A stretch of DNA of 64,000 nucleotides from Limosilactobacillus oris. Its GTDB lineage: Bacteria > Bacillota > Bacilli > Lactobacillales > Lactobacillaceae. Below the pieces are notes generated by a model, which saw nothing but the letters and a program-made list of their open reading frames with translations, searched no databases and had not been told where the DNA came from. Location of the stretch: the NCBI RefSeq assembly GCF_025311495.1, contig NZ_CP104398.1:992001-1056000 (forward strand), written 5' to 3'. Position 1 is the stretch's first letter, and each line of letters starts with the position of its first letter. The translations under genes and the position numbers were made by a program. Below are positions 18,735 through 26,964 of this stretch, piece after piece.

Positions 18735-19973
18735 CTAAAAGAATGTTTTTTTAATCGTCTTCGTAACCTGAACTGGCACCTTTGCCTCTGGCATTCTTGC
18801 CGGCTGCAGCTTAATCCAACCGACTTGTTCCCCCTTCGTCAGGGGTGCTTCAAGCTGGCCAGTCATTGATTGGTGCTTCTTAGCCAGCTGCAGCTGCGGA
18901 CTGGTTTGTGCCCAAGAAGTATTTTTTGGCAGCCAGATAGCCGTCTTCTTAGTCAGGGCCAAGCCCGTCGAATGCTGCTTCTTGGCGTGAACGATATGGC
19001 GCTGTTGCAGCTTCTTGGGAAAGGCCTTGATACTATTGAGGACCACCGGCTGGTAGCCGTTGGACAGGGCTTCATAAAATTCCTTTTGCATCTTGGACTG
19101 GTCATTCCAGTCACCATCCGTATGCAGAGCCACCACGATGACCCGCCGGCCCGCGTAGGTTCCGGTTGAAACGATACACTTACCGGCCTCATCGGTATTT
19201 CCGGTTTTCAGTCCGTCGATCTGCCAGTCCTTCGGTGCGGCCCCGTTCTGCGGAAGCAAGGAGTTAATATTGGTCATGTGCTCCTTGTGGTCGGCACTGA
19301 CGTCGAAATCGGCAAACTTGGTCGAGGTAATCCGCAGCGTTTCCGGATACTTTTCAATCAGGTACTTGGAAATCAGGGCGATATCCTTAGCTGAAAAGAG
19401 GTTTTCCGCGTCCTTGTCGACCCCTTTGAGGGCGTGCGCACCCATGTAGCTGTTCGGCAGACCAACCATGTTATAAATCTTAGCGTCATCCACGCCCGCC
19501 TTATGTGCCACCGCCTGCATCTTCTTATTAAAAACGGCGGTGCTGCCGGCATCTGCGAGGGCCAACGCCTCGGTGCTGCCATCCGCTGAAACAAGCATCA
19601 TCGATTCAACCAGCTGTTTCACGGTATACTTTTCACCGGCGTTCAGCTGAACGTTCGAACAGCGGGGGTCATTCGCCATCTGGGCCACGGCCGGACTAGC
19701 GGTAATTTTTTGGTTCCAGTTCAGCTTGTGGGCACGGATATCCTGTTCAATCACGGCCAGGGTCAGAATTTTGGTAACCGAGGCGACCGGGTAAGTCTTC
19801 TGAGCATTCTTTTCGTACAATACCTGACCCGATTCCGCGTCAATTGCATAGGCGGACCGGGCCTTCATTTGATAAAAGCTGCCAGCGTCCGCCTTCACTA
19901 GCCCACCGAGACTGAGTAGACTGAGGTTAAGGCTAAGTATTACGAGCAGACACTTAATAATCAATTTTTTCAT
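18735..19973 (-). CDS. dacA: D-alanyl-D-alanine carboxypeptidase (PBP5/DacA type)
   Basis: 412 aa. Signal peptide of about 29 residues ending VKADA. Penicillin-binding triad present: SVTK (65-68), the SXN-equivalent in LVSADGS, and KTG in DGLKTGNTDEAG. A C-terminal PBP5-type beta domain (about 300-400) ends in IKKTFF. Removes the terminal D-Ala of peptidoglycan pentapeptides outside the membrane, trimming cross-linking. No clear C-terminal amphipathic anchor beyond the last residues. Confidence 0.92.
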   Translation of the reverse strand: MKKLIIKCLLVILSLNLSLLSLGGLVKADAGSFYQMKARSAYAIDAESGQVLYEKNAQKTYPVASVTKILTLAVIEQDIRAHKLNWNQKITASPAVAQMANDPRCSNVQLNAGEKYTVKQLVESMMLVSADGSTEALALADAGSTAVFNKKMQAVAHKAGVDDAKIYNMVGLPNSYMGAHALKGVDKDAENLFSAKDIALISKYLIEKYPETLRITSTKFADFDVSADHKEHMTNINSLLPQNGAAPKDWQIDGLKTGNTDEAGKCIVSTGTYAGRRVIVVALHTDGDWNDQSKMQKEFYEALSNGYQPVVLNSIKAFPKKLQQRHIVHAKKQHSTGLALTKKTAIWLPKNTSWAQTSPQLQLAKKHQSMTGQLEAPLTKGEQVGWIKLQPARMPEAKVPVQVTKTIKKTFF

Positions 19974-20159
19974 TGTTTGTCAAAATTACTCCTTATTGTC
20001 CATATTCAACTATGATAGCCGAAAATCGGCAGTATGAATGTAACGATTTCCTAACAAATCGCAAAATCTTGGTTAAGTTTTTAAGGGGGCGCTTTATTTT
20101 TCTCCTATTCCATGTATTATGGTAATTATGCGGATTTTTATTAAAAGGAGCGTTAGTAA

Positions 20160-20948
20160 ATGCAGCCACGGACTAAACGGCGCAAACGCACAATTTGGGC
20201 AATAATAATTATTATCCTGCTTGCGGTTTGGGGAATTCACCGTTACGGCTCCCTCAATAGTCGCTTACAGAATGCTTGGAACAAAGTCATCTATACTTCA
20301 AATGATAACGTGGGAATCGCGGTGTATTCGCCAAAGACCCACCGGATCTATACGGGGTCAAACGTCCCCGGCCACCGTTTCCACATGGCTAGCACCGTCA
20401 AGGTTGCGATCCTCGCCGGGATGCTGGTTAAACAGCCCAACGGCCTCAGCGACCACCAAACTAGCCTGGCCAAGGAAATGATTGAGCAGAGTGACAATGA
20501 CGCCACCACGGAACTGTTCAGCGACCTCGGGGGACGCCAGGGACTGCAAGCCACGTTTAACCGCTTCGGGATGAACGATTCGACGGCCAACAGCAACTGG
20601 GGCTTATCAACGACAACGCCCCGTGACCAGATTAAACTGCTCAACAATATTTTTTACAAGTCCAGCCTCTTAACCGAACAGGACCAGGAATTGATTGCAA
20701 AGCTAATGCGCAATGTTGAGGCAGACCAGAACTGGGGAATCTCGGCCGACAGCAGCAACTTCGCCATCAAGAACGGGTGGCTGAGCTATGGCAAATCCAA
20801 GTGGATGGTTAACAGTATCGGTTACGTTAAAAATGACAATGGCACGGATTACACCATCGCCGTTTACACCGATAAAAACACCACCATGCAGGTCGGGCAG
20901 CAGGCAGTCGAGCAGTTAGCCCGGGTAACGAAGAGTCTGATGAACTAA
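20160..20948 (+). CDS. serine hydrolase of the class A beta-lactamase fold, membrane anchored
   Basis: 262 aa. A basic N-terminus and one helix (residues 11-27) suggest a signal anchor with an extracellular domain. Active-site motifs: STVK (78-81), SDND in EQSDNDATTE, and a KNG in place of KTG (AIKNGWLSY). Such lactobacillar proteins are annotated as beta-lactamase-like serine hydrolases and may act on peptidoglycan; true beta-lactamase activity is not implied. The stand-alone gene is followed by its own terminator. Confidence 0.8.
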   Translation: MQPRTKRRKRTIWAIIIIILLAVWGIHRYGSLNSRLQNAWNKVIYTSNDNVGIAVYSPKTHRIYTGSNVPGHRFHMASTVKVAILAGMLVKQPNGLSDHQTSLAKEMIEQSDNDATTELFSDLGGRQGLQATFNRFGMNDSTANSNWGLSTTTPRDQIKLLNNIFYKSSLLTEQDQELIAKLMRNVEADQNWGISADSSNFAIKNGWLSYGKSKWMVNSIGYVKNDNGTDYTIAVYTDKNTTMQVGQQAVEQLARVTKSLMN

Positions 20949-20962
20949 AAATTTTAATACAA

Positions 20963-20998
20963 CGAGCGTTGAAATCATTCAGTTTCAGCGCTCTTTTT
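20963..20998 (+). terminator. terminator after the serine hydrolase
   Basis: GAGCGTTGAAA paired with TTTCAGCGCTC, then TTTTT. Confidence 0.85.
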
Positions 20999-21040
20999 AC
21001 ACTCGTGGTAAACTAAACAGTAAAGAAAGAGGGTAATCTA

Positions 21041-21883
21041 ATGAATATTCAAGATAACTACCTGACCCTAGCAGACGGTCAGCAAATGCCCCAAGAAGGC
21101 TTCGGCCTCTACAAGGTCGATGGTAAAGACACAATGACGGCGGCCATCCAGCACGCCTTTGAAGATGGCTACCGCCTTTTTGACACCGCCCAGCTCTACG
21201 GAAATGAAGCGGAGGTCGGGACAGCACTAAAGCAGCTTGCCCTGCCCCGCGATGAAATTTTCGTTACGACCAAGGTGGCCGAAGAAAACCAGGGCTACAA
21301 CCGGGCCATTACCTCCGTCAAGGAATCGTTGCAAAAGCTCCAGTTAGACTACGTTGACCTGCTCCTGGTCCACTGGCCAATTGAACGGTCTTTCTTCGAA
21401 ACCTGGCGGGCCTTTGAGGACATGAAGAAGGAGGGCCTCACCAAGTCGATCGGGGTCAGCAACTTTGAAATGATCCACCTTCAGTATCTGGCAACTCAGG
21501 CCCACGAGATGCCGGTCGTCGATCAAATCGAGCTCCACCCCCTGCTGACCCAAAAGCCCCTGCTCAAGTTCAACCAGGACCACCAGATTATTACCCAGGC
21601 GTGGAGTCCCCTCAGCCGGGGCGCGGTCCTCGACCAGGACGTCCTCAAGCAGATTGCGGCCCGGCACCAAAAGTCGCCAGCCCAGGTGATTCTCCGTTGG
21701 CACCTGCAAAACGGTGTTTCCTTTATTCCTAAGTCAGTCCACGAAGCCCGAATTGCCCAGAACGCTGATATCTATGACTTTACGCTGACCCCAGCGGAAA
21801 TGGCCCAGATCGACGCCCTCAACAACTACCAGCGGACCGGGCGAGAACCTGAGTTAGTGTACGAGTACAACCGCCAATATTAA
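21041..21883 (+). CDS. aldo/keto reductase
   Basis: 280 aa TIM-barrel reductase. Catalytic tetrad visible: Asp in RLFDTAQLYGNE with the Tyr, Lys in VTTKV, and His in LLVHWP. Further family signatures are GVSNFEMIHL and the C-terminal IPKSV NADPH-binding segment. Reduces aldehydes/ketones, for example methylglyoxal or 2,5-diketogluconate-like substrates in relatives; substrate not determinable. RBS AAAGAGGG before the ATG. Confidence 0.92.
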   Translation: MNIQDNYLTLADGQQMPQEGFGLYKVDGKDTMTAAIQHAFEDGYRLFDTAQLYGNEAEVGTALKQLALPRDEIFVTTKVAEENQGYNRAITSVKESLQKLQLDYVDLLLVHWPIERSFFETWRAFEDMKKEGLTKSIGVSNFEMIHLQYLATQAHEMPVVDQIELHPLLTQKPLLKFNQDHQIITQAWSPLSRGAVLDQDVLKQIAARHQKSPAQVILRWHLQNGVSFIPKSVHEARIAQNADIYDFTLTPAEMAQIDALNNYQRTGREPELVYEYNRQY

Positions 21884-21900
21884 TTAAATACTTGCAATGT

Positions 21901-21945
21901 GAATGGGACGAGCAGCCAGCTAAACTAGCTCCGTCCCATTTTTTC
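21901..21945 (+). terminator. terminator after aldo/keto reductase
   Basis: AATGGGACG ... CCGTCCCATTTTTT stem with a branched interior (CAGCTAAACTAGCT). Confidence 0.75.
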
Positions 21946-22072
21946 ATTACCAATAATTGCTCACCTCTGTTCAATCTCGGCAAGGTTCCATCAAGTCGCA
22001 CAGCAGCAAGTTTTCATTCTCATTTTCATTTAACCCAAGTCCAGCAACAATGAAAGTGATTGCAATTTTTAT

Positions 22073-22142
22073 TGATAAACGTTTGACATTTAAAAAACAC
22101 GGTTGTATATTATAGTCACAAGCAAATGATAATCGTTTATCA
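22073..22142 (+). promoter_or_regulatory. promoter with two LacI-type operators (MFS-gtfA operon)
   Basis: -35 TTGACA (22083-22088), 17-nt spacer, -10 TATATT (22106-22111). Two related pseudo-palindromes flank it: TGATAAACGTTTGACA (22073-22088) covering the -35, and TGATAATCGTTTATCA (22127-22142) just downstream of the start site, 54 bp apart. The layout fits LacI/GalR-family repression. No LacI-family gene lies in the window. Confidence 0.7.
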
Positions 22143-22170
22143 AAATTATCAAGAAAGCGATAACAGAACT

Positions 22171-23394
22171 ATGAATAATAAACATTCAATTATTACTAAG
22201 CTCGCGTTTCTATCGGTTTCACTGATGGTTACCAGTGCTTACGCTATTCAGGGGTCGCTTCCGCAGTTGAAATCCGCCCTGCACATCAGTCAGACCCAGT
22301 CTGAGTACCTGGTGACGACACCATCCTTTGCCGTAATGATTTTCGTGGTCCTCTCGCCACTCATCCAGGAATGGTTCCACATTTCGGATAAGAAGATCAT
22401 CATGGCCGGGGTTACCATTGTCGGCTTAGCCGGGATTGTGCCAATGTTCGTTGACAACTACATGACAATCTTGATTTCCCGGTTGATTCTGGGTGCTGGT
22501 TATGGGTTATACAACTCCCAGGCCATTTCCATGATTTCCGTCTGGTACGATGGTTCTGAACGGGCTCAAATGCTCGGTTGGCGGGCTGCGGCGGAACAAA
22601 TCGGTCAAGCCTGCACGCTGACCATTGCCGGACTCTTCCTGAGTTTCGCCGGTTGGCACGGCTCCTTCGCCGTCTACTTCTTTGCCTTCCTCGTCCTGCT
22701 CTTCTTCGCAATGCGGGTTCCCGACGACAGCAAGGCTCAGGATGATCACGTGGACGAAGACAGCCTGGCCGAAGAGCTGACTGAAAGCGACCAGAAAGAA
22801 ATCACCAAGATCAGTCCGGTCGTTTACCTGCTGGTTCTGTTTGCCTTCCTGCTGGTCGTTGACTACGTGGGAATGGAAAACCGGTTCCCTGGTCTCTCCG
22901 TTGCGATTAACGGTAGCCACTACACCGGTTCCTCAATGTTCCTATCACTGATGCTGATTGGAGCCACTCTTGGTGGTATCTTCTACGGGGCAATTCAAAA
23001 GCGCCTCGGCTTCGGGACCGTTTACCTCGGTTTGGGACTGATGGCCCTGTCCAACTTCCTGTTTGGTTTTGCCGGTCACAACTTCGCCCTGATGGTTATC
23101 GGGCTGCTCTTGATCGGCTTCCCACTCCAGTTAGTTTCACCGTTGATTTTCAACCTGTTGCCTGACTTAGCACCCGCCAACCGGCAACCGCTCGTTACTT
23201 CACTGTGCCTGATTGGTTTCAACTTTGGTTCCTTCTTCTCACCATCAATTGCAGAATGGACGAACCACCTGCTTGGTCAACCAACCAGTGGGATGGGCTT
23301 AGCCGCACCGTTCCCGGTCTACGGCGTGGCCCTGATCATCATCGCCCTGATTATTTTCTTTGCAACCCGTCACAACGCTAAACAAGCGCAATAG
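22171..23394 (+). CDS. MFS permease co-transcribed with sucrose phosphorylase
   Basis: 407 aa, about 12 membrane segments with a charged central loop (around residues 190-220, rich in Asp/Glu). An ORF start at 22126 lies inside the downstream operator and before any ribosome site, so the ATG at 22171 (MNNKHSIITK) is preferred. It looks more like CynX/YcaD-type drug or anion MFS carriers than like sugar permeases, yet it ends 18 nt before gtfA and shares its promoter, so transport of a gtfA-related glucoside is inferred. Confidence 0.75.
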   Translation: MNNKHSIITKLAFLSVSLMVTSAYAIQGSLPQLKSALHISQTQSEYLVTTPSFAVMIFVVLSPLIQEWFHISDKKIIMAGVTIVGLAGIVPMFVDNYMTILISRLILGAGYGLYNSQAISMISVWYDGSERAQMLGWRAAAEQIGQACTLTIAGLFLSFAGWHGSFAVYFFAFLVLLFFAMRVPDDSKAQDDHVDEDSLAEELTESDQKEITKISPVVYLLVLFAFLLVVDYVGMENRFPGLSVAINGSHYTGSSMFLSLMLIGATLGGIFYGAIQKRLGFGTVYLGLGLMALSNFLFGFAGHNFALMVIGLLLIGFPLQLVSPLIFNLLPDLAPANRQPLVTSLCLIGFNFGSFFSPSIAEWTNHLLGQPTSGMGLAAPFPVYGVALIIIALIIFFATRHNAKQAQ

Positions 23395-23412
23395 ATCTTG
23401 GAGGTTTACACT

Positions 23413-24870
23413 ATGCCAATTCAAAACAAAGCAATGCTGATTACTTATTCTGACTCAATGGCAAAGAACATTAAGGAAACCCACGAAGTCCTCAAGGAAT
23501 ACATCGGTGACGCCATCGGTGGTGTCCACCTGCTGCCATTCTTCCCATCAACTGGTGACCGTGGCTTTGCCCCTTACCGTTACGACGTTGTCGACTCCGC
23601 CTTTGGTAACTGGGACGACGTGGAAGCCCTTGGTGAAGACTACTACCTGATGTTTGACTTCATGATCAACCACATCTCCCGGAAGTCCGAAATGTACCAA
23701 GACTTCAAGAAGAACCACGACGATTCCAAGTACAGCGACTTCTTCATCCGCTGGGAAAAGTTCTGGGAAGCTGCTGGTAAGGGCCGCCCAACCCAAAAGG
23801 ACATTGACCTGATTTACAAGCGGAAAGACAAGGCCCCAGAACAAGAAATCGAATTCGACGACGGCAGCAAGGAACACCTCTGGAACACCTTTGGCGAAGA
23901 GCAAATCGACATCAACGTCAAGAGCAAGGTTGCCCAAGAATTCTTCAAGCAAACCCTGATTGACATGGTTAAGCACGGTGCCGACTTAATCCGGCTGGAC
24001 GCCTTTGCCTACGCCGTTAAGAAGGTCGACACGAACGACTTCTTCGTGGAACCAGAAATTTGGGACCTCTTAAACGAAGTTCGGGAAATCCTGGCCCCTT
24101 ACCAAGCCGAAATTCTGCCAGAAATCCACGAGCACTACACGATTCCAGAAAAGATTTCTAAGCACGGCTACTTCACTTACGACTTTGCTCTGCCAATGAC
24201 CACCCTGTACACCCTGTACTCTGGTAAGACGAACCGTCTGGCTAACTGGCTGAAGATGTCACCAATGAAGCAGTTCACTACCCTGGACACCCACGACGGA
24301 ATCGGGGTTGTCGACGCCAAGGACATCCTGAGTGACGACGAAATCGAATACTCCTCCAACGAACTGTACAAGGTCGGTGCTAACGTTAAGCGGAAGTACT
24401 CCAGTGCTGAATACCACAACCTGGACATCTACCAGATCAATTCCACTTACTACTCCGCCCTTGGTGACGACGACAAGGCCTACCTGTTAGCCCGGGCCTT
24501 CCAAGTATTCGCCCCTGGGATCCCAATGATCTACTACGTTGGTCTGCTGGCTGGCTCCAACGACCTGGACCTGCTCGAAAAGACCAAGGAAGGTCGGAAC
24601 ATCAACCGTCACTACTACACGAAGGACGAAGTAGCCAAGGAAGTGCAACGCCCAGTTGTTAAGAACCTCCTCGACCTGCTCTCCTGGCGGAACAAGTTCG
24701 CTGCCTTCGACCTCGATGGTTCAATCGATGTTCAGACGCCAAGCGAAACTACGATTACGATTACGCGGAAGGACAAGGACGGTGCTAACGTTGCCGTTCT
24801 GGAAGCCGACGCCGCTAACAAGACTTTTACCATCACCGCCAACGGCGAAAAGGTAATGGAACAAAAATAA
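23413..24870 (+). CDS. gtfA: sucrose phosphorylase (GH13_18)
   Basis: 485 aa. Converts sucrose and phosphate to glucose-1-phosphate and fructose. Glycoside hydrolase 13 catalytic residues visible: nucleophile Asp in [10 protein letters not shown], acid/base Glu in LPEIHEHY, and the transition-state Asp in [12 protein letters not shown]. The start at 23413 follows GGAGGTTTACACT. Codon use is strongly biased to preferred codons (AAC, GAC, CTG), which suggests high expression. Related phosphorylases acting on sucrose-6-phosphate or glucosylglycerol share much of this sequence. Confidence 0.9.
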   Translation: MPIQNKAMLITYSDSMAKNIKETHEVLKEYIGDAIGGVHLLPFFPSTGDRGFAPYRYDVVDSAFGNWDDVEALGEDYYLMFDFMINHISRKSEMYQDFKKNHDDSKYSDFFIRWEKFWEAAGKGRPTQKDIDLIYKRKDKAPEQEIEFDDGSKEHLWNTFGEEQIDINVKSKVAQEFFKQTLIDMVKHGADLIRLDAFAYAVKKVDTNDFFVEPEIWDLLNEVREILAPYQAEILPEIHEHYTIPEKISKHGYFTYDFALPMTTLYTLYSGKTNRLANWLKMSPMKQFTTLDTHDGIGVVDAKDILSDDEIEYSSNELYKVGANVKRKYSSAEYHNLDIYQINSTYYSALGDDDKAYLLARAFQVFAPGIPMIYYVGLLAGSNDLDLLEKTKEGRNINRHYYTKDEVAKEVQRPVVKNLLDLLSWRNKFAAFDLDGSIDVQTPSETTITITRKDKDGANVAVLEADAANKTFTITANGEKVMEQK

Positions 24871-24906
24871 TCTCCCTATTATAAATTTCTCCATGATATA
24901 ACCTAT

Positions 24907-24943
24907 AAAAAAGGCAAGCATCTCAAATGGTGCTTGCCTTTTT
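24907..24943. terminator. bidirectional terminator gtfA / ABM protein
   Basis: AAAAAGGCAAGCA ... TGCTTGCCTTTTT between convergent genes. Confidence 0.9.
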
Positions 24944-24947
24944 ATTA

Positions 24948-25607
24948 CTAATTATTGCCGGTATTAACCAACACATCGCCAATCGTCTGGTCGACCTGCT
25001 TATTTTGAACCCAATCCTTGCTAGCAGCCACGTACTTCTGGTGGTCCGGGTTGGCGATGTGGTTACGGTAGTTTTCCTCAGACTGAAATACTTCGTAAAT
25101 TACCCAGTCATCTGGCCGTCCCTGCTTGGTCCCGGCGTAAATTGCCAAAATCCCGGGATCAATCTTCAGGGCGTTTTCCAACTGTGCTGTCACCACCCGC
25201 TGGTAGTCAGCTAGGTGCTCCGGCTTGACGGTAATCTGAACAATGTTGATCCAGAGGCCATTCGGGGTGCTGATGTTTAACGCCACATCCTGGTGCCCCA
25301 TAAATTGCGGTTCCAAGTCAACTACCTGGTCGTTGACGATGACCCCAGCCATCTCCTGCTTAAACTGCTGGTACTGGTCAGCAGCAACGTGTTCATCATA
25401 GGCTGCCTGGTTATTGTAAACTTCAAAAGTATAGTTCTTAGTGAGGTCCTCCGAGCGGTGGGAGGCATACATTCCGAACGTCCCGTCTTCAATCGCTACC
25501 GCGGTGATCATTTGACCACGCCGGGCATTTAAGTATTCATCATGTGCTTCGGGAGCCGTTTCGACCAGGTGCATCTTAAAAACAACTTCCTTGTTCATAT
25601 TCGTCAT
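24948..25607 (-). CDS. tandem ABM-domain (putative monooxygenase) protein
   Basis: 219 aa holding two antibiotic-biosynthesis-monooxygenase-like ferredoxin folds: first around residues 5-90, second around 115-205 (INIVQITVKPEHLADYQRV ... WVIYEVFQSEENYRNH). ABM folds act as quinol monooxygenases or haem-degrading IsdG-type enzymes; no residue here decides between these. Start chosen at 25607, with AGAGG 7 nt upstream. Divergent from the DyP peroxidase, so a shared haem or redox role is conceivable. Confidence 0.75.
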   Translation of the reverse strand: MTNMNKEVVFKMHLVETAPEAHDEYLNARRGQMITAVAIEDGTFGMYASHRSEDLTKNYTFEVYNNQAAYDEHVAADQYQQFKQEMAGVIVNDQVVDLEPQFMGHQDVALNISTPNGLWINIVQITVKPEHLADYQRVVTAQLENALKIDPGILAIYAGTKQGRPDDWVIYEVFQSEENYRNHIANPDHQKYVAASKDWVQNKQVDQTIGDVLVNTGNN

Positions 25608-25771
25608 GGTTTGAATCCTCTTATTATAATTCTTGATGGTTATATCATATGCCAAAAGCCGCAGGAAAGTAAACCCAAATCTATTCGCCGGTTTGAAAAC
25701 GTTTCGGCAACGGTCGCTGAAATGATATAATGAAACCGTAATCGGAATTTCTTTGAAGGGAGTCTTTTATC

Positions 25772-26719
25772 ATGCCGATGAATCCATCTAAAGCACAAGA
25801 TGTCTGGAAAGACGCTGGTGAACACGTTCAATTCACTGTATTGGAACTTAACCGCCAGGATCAGGAAAAAGAACAGGAAGCCATCCAGGAATTTGTGGAC
25901 CGCTACCAGGCCATCATCCGTTCACTGCGAATCCGTGACAACAAGGGGAACCTCAAGGCCTCACTGGGCTTTAGCAGTGCTGCTTGGGACTACCTCTTCC
26001 CGGACGCACCAAAGCCAAAGGAACTGGAACCCTACGAAACGCTGGCCAGCGAAGAATACTCAATGCCCGCTACTAAGGGGGATATTTTCCTCCACATCCG
26101 GGCTAACGACGAGGCCGTTGTCTACGAGCTGATCAGCCAGTGTATGCTCTTCTTGCGGGACTTCACGACGGTCGTAGATGAGACCAAAGGCTTCCGCTAC
26201 TTCGAAGGTCGGGCAATCATCGGCTTTATTGATGGTACCGAGGCACCACAGGTGGAAGACGCCGCTGACTACGCCATTGTCGGTGACGAGGATCCCTTCT
26301 TTGAAAATGGTTCCTACGCCTTTGCCCAAAAGTGGCGCCACCACATGGACATCTGGAACAAGCTGACGACCGAAACCCAGGAAAAGGCGGTCGGCCGCAA
26401 GAAGTTCAGTGACCTGGAATTGGACGAAAAGGAAAAGTTTAAGAACGCCCACAACGTCGCTTCCCAGGCGGAAATTGACGGGGTCGAACAAAAGATCGTG
26501 CGGATGAACGTGCCGTACTCCGACCCCGCTACCGGCAACACCGGGACCTACTTTATCGGCTACTCCCGCTACTGGAAAGTCACGAAGCTGATGCTGGAAA
26601 ACATGTTAAAGAACGGCGACTACCTGCTCACCTTCTCCGACATCCTGTCCGGCCAGCTCTTCTTCATCCCGTCCCGGCCGCTGCTTGACAAGATTGCCGA
26701 CGGTGAACTGAACAAGTAA
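25772..26719 (+). CDS. DyP-type haem peroxidase
   Basis: 315 aa. Hallmark GxxDG motif with distal Asp in GFIDGTE (about residue 152), a proximal-His candidate in AHNVAS and the conserved Arg in RMNVPYSD before TGTYFIGYSR. No Tat or Sec signal, so cytoplasmic. Oxidises diverse substrates with peroxide; some members remove iron from haem. Lactobacilli do not make haem, so activity depends on acquired haem. RBS AAGGGAG before the ATG. Confidence 0.9.
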   Translation: MPMNPSKAQDVWKDAGEHVQFTVLELNRQDQEKEQEAIQEFVDRYQAIIRSLRIRDNKGNLKASLGFSSAAWDYLFPDAPKPKELEPYETLASEEYSMPATKGDIFLHIRANDEAVVYELISQCMLFLRDFTTVVDETKGFRYFEGRAIIGFIDGTEAPQVEDAADYAIVGDEDPFFENGSYAFAQKWRHHMDIWNKLTTETQEKAVGRKKFSDLELDEKEKFKNAHNVASQAEIDGVEQKIVRMNVPYSDPATGNTGTYFIGYSRYWKVTKLMLENMLKNGDYLLTFSDILSGQLFFIPSRPLLDKIADGELNK

Positions 26720-26964
26720 TCAAGTTGACAAGCAGAGCAAAACTTGTTAGGCTACCACTATTCAACTAAACGGAGGGATCAACCATTGAAGTTTTAATTC
26801 TACACATCGTTATGCAGCCACTTCGACTATGCACGCGAATTGGCGGCTCCGAGTAGGATTATTATTTCAATCATTGATCACTAATAAGGACTGGTAAACT
26901 GCCAGCTTTTTAAAGGTCTGTCCTACCCGGGGCGGGCCTTTTTGCGTGCCAAAACGAAAGGAAC
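26720..26964 (+). promoter_or_regulatory. attenuator-like leader of the ABC-F gene
   Basis: A strong GGAGG (26772-26776) precedes only tiny reading frames: TTG AAG TTT TAA (26786-26797), or an ATT/ATG frame ending at 26856 (from ATG 26812: MQPLRLCTRIGGSE). Then come a CTGG/CCAG hairpin with a T run (26891-26911) and a 12-bp terminator (AAAGGTCTGTCC, 26912-26944) only about 20 nt before the ABC-F start. This is the layout of ribosome-mediated attenuation seen upstream of other ABC-F resistance genes. Confidence 0.6.

Noticed and set aside
20160-20948. True beta-lactamase resistance gene
   Set aside because: Has the SxxK and SDN motifs but KNG rather than KTG and a signal anchor; such proteins are common, non-resistance serine hydrolases in lactobacilli.
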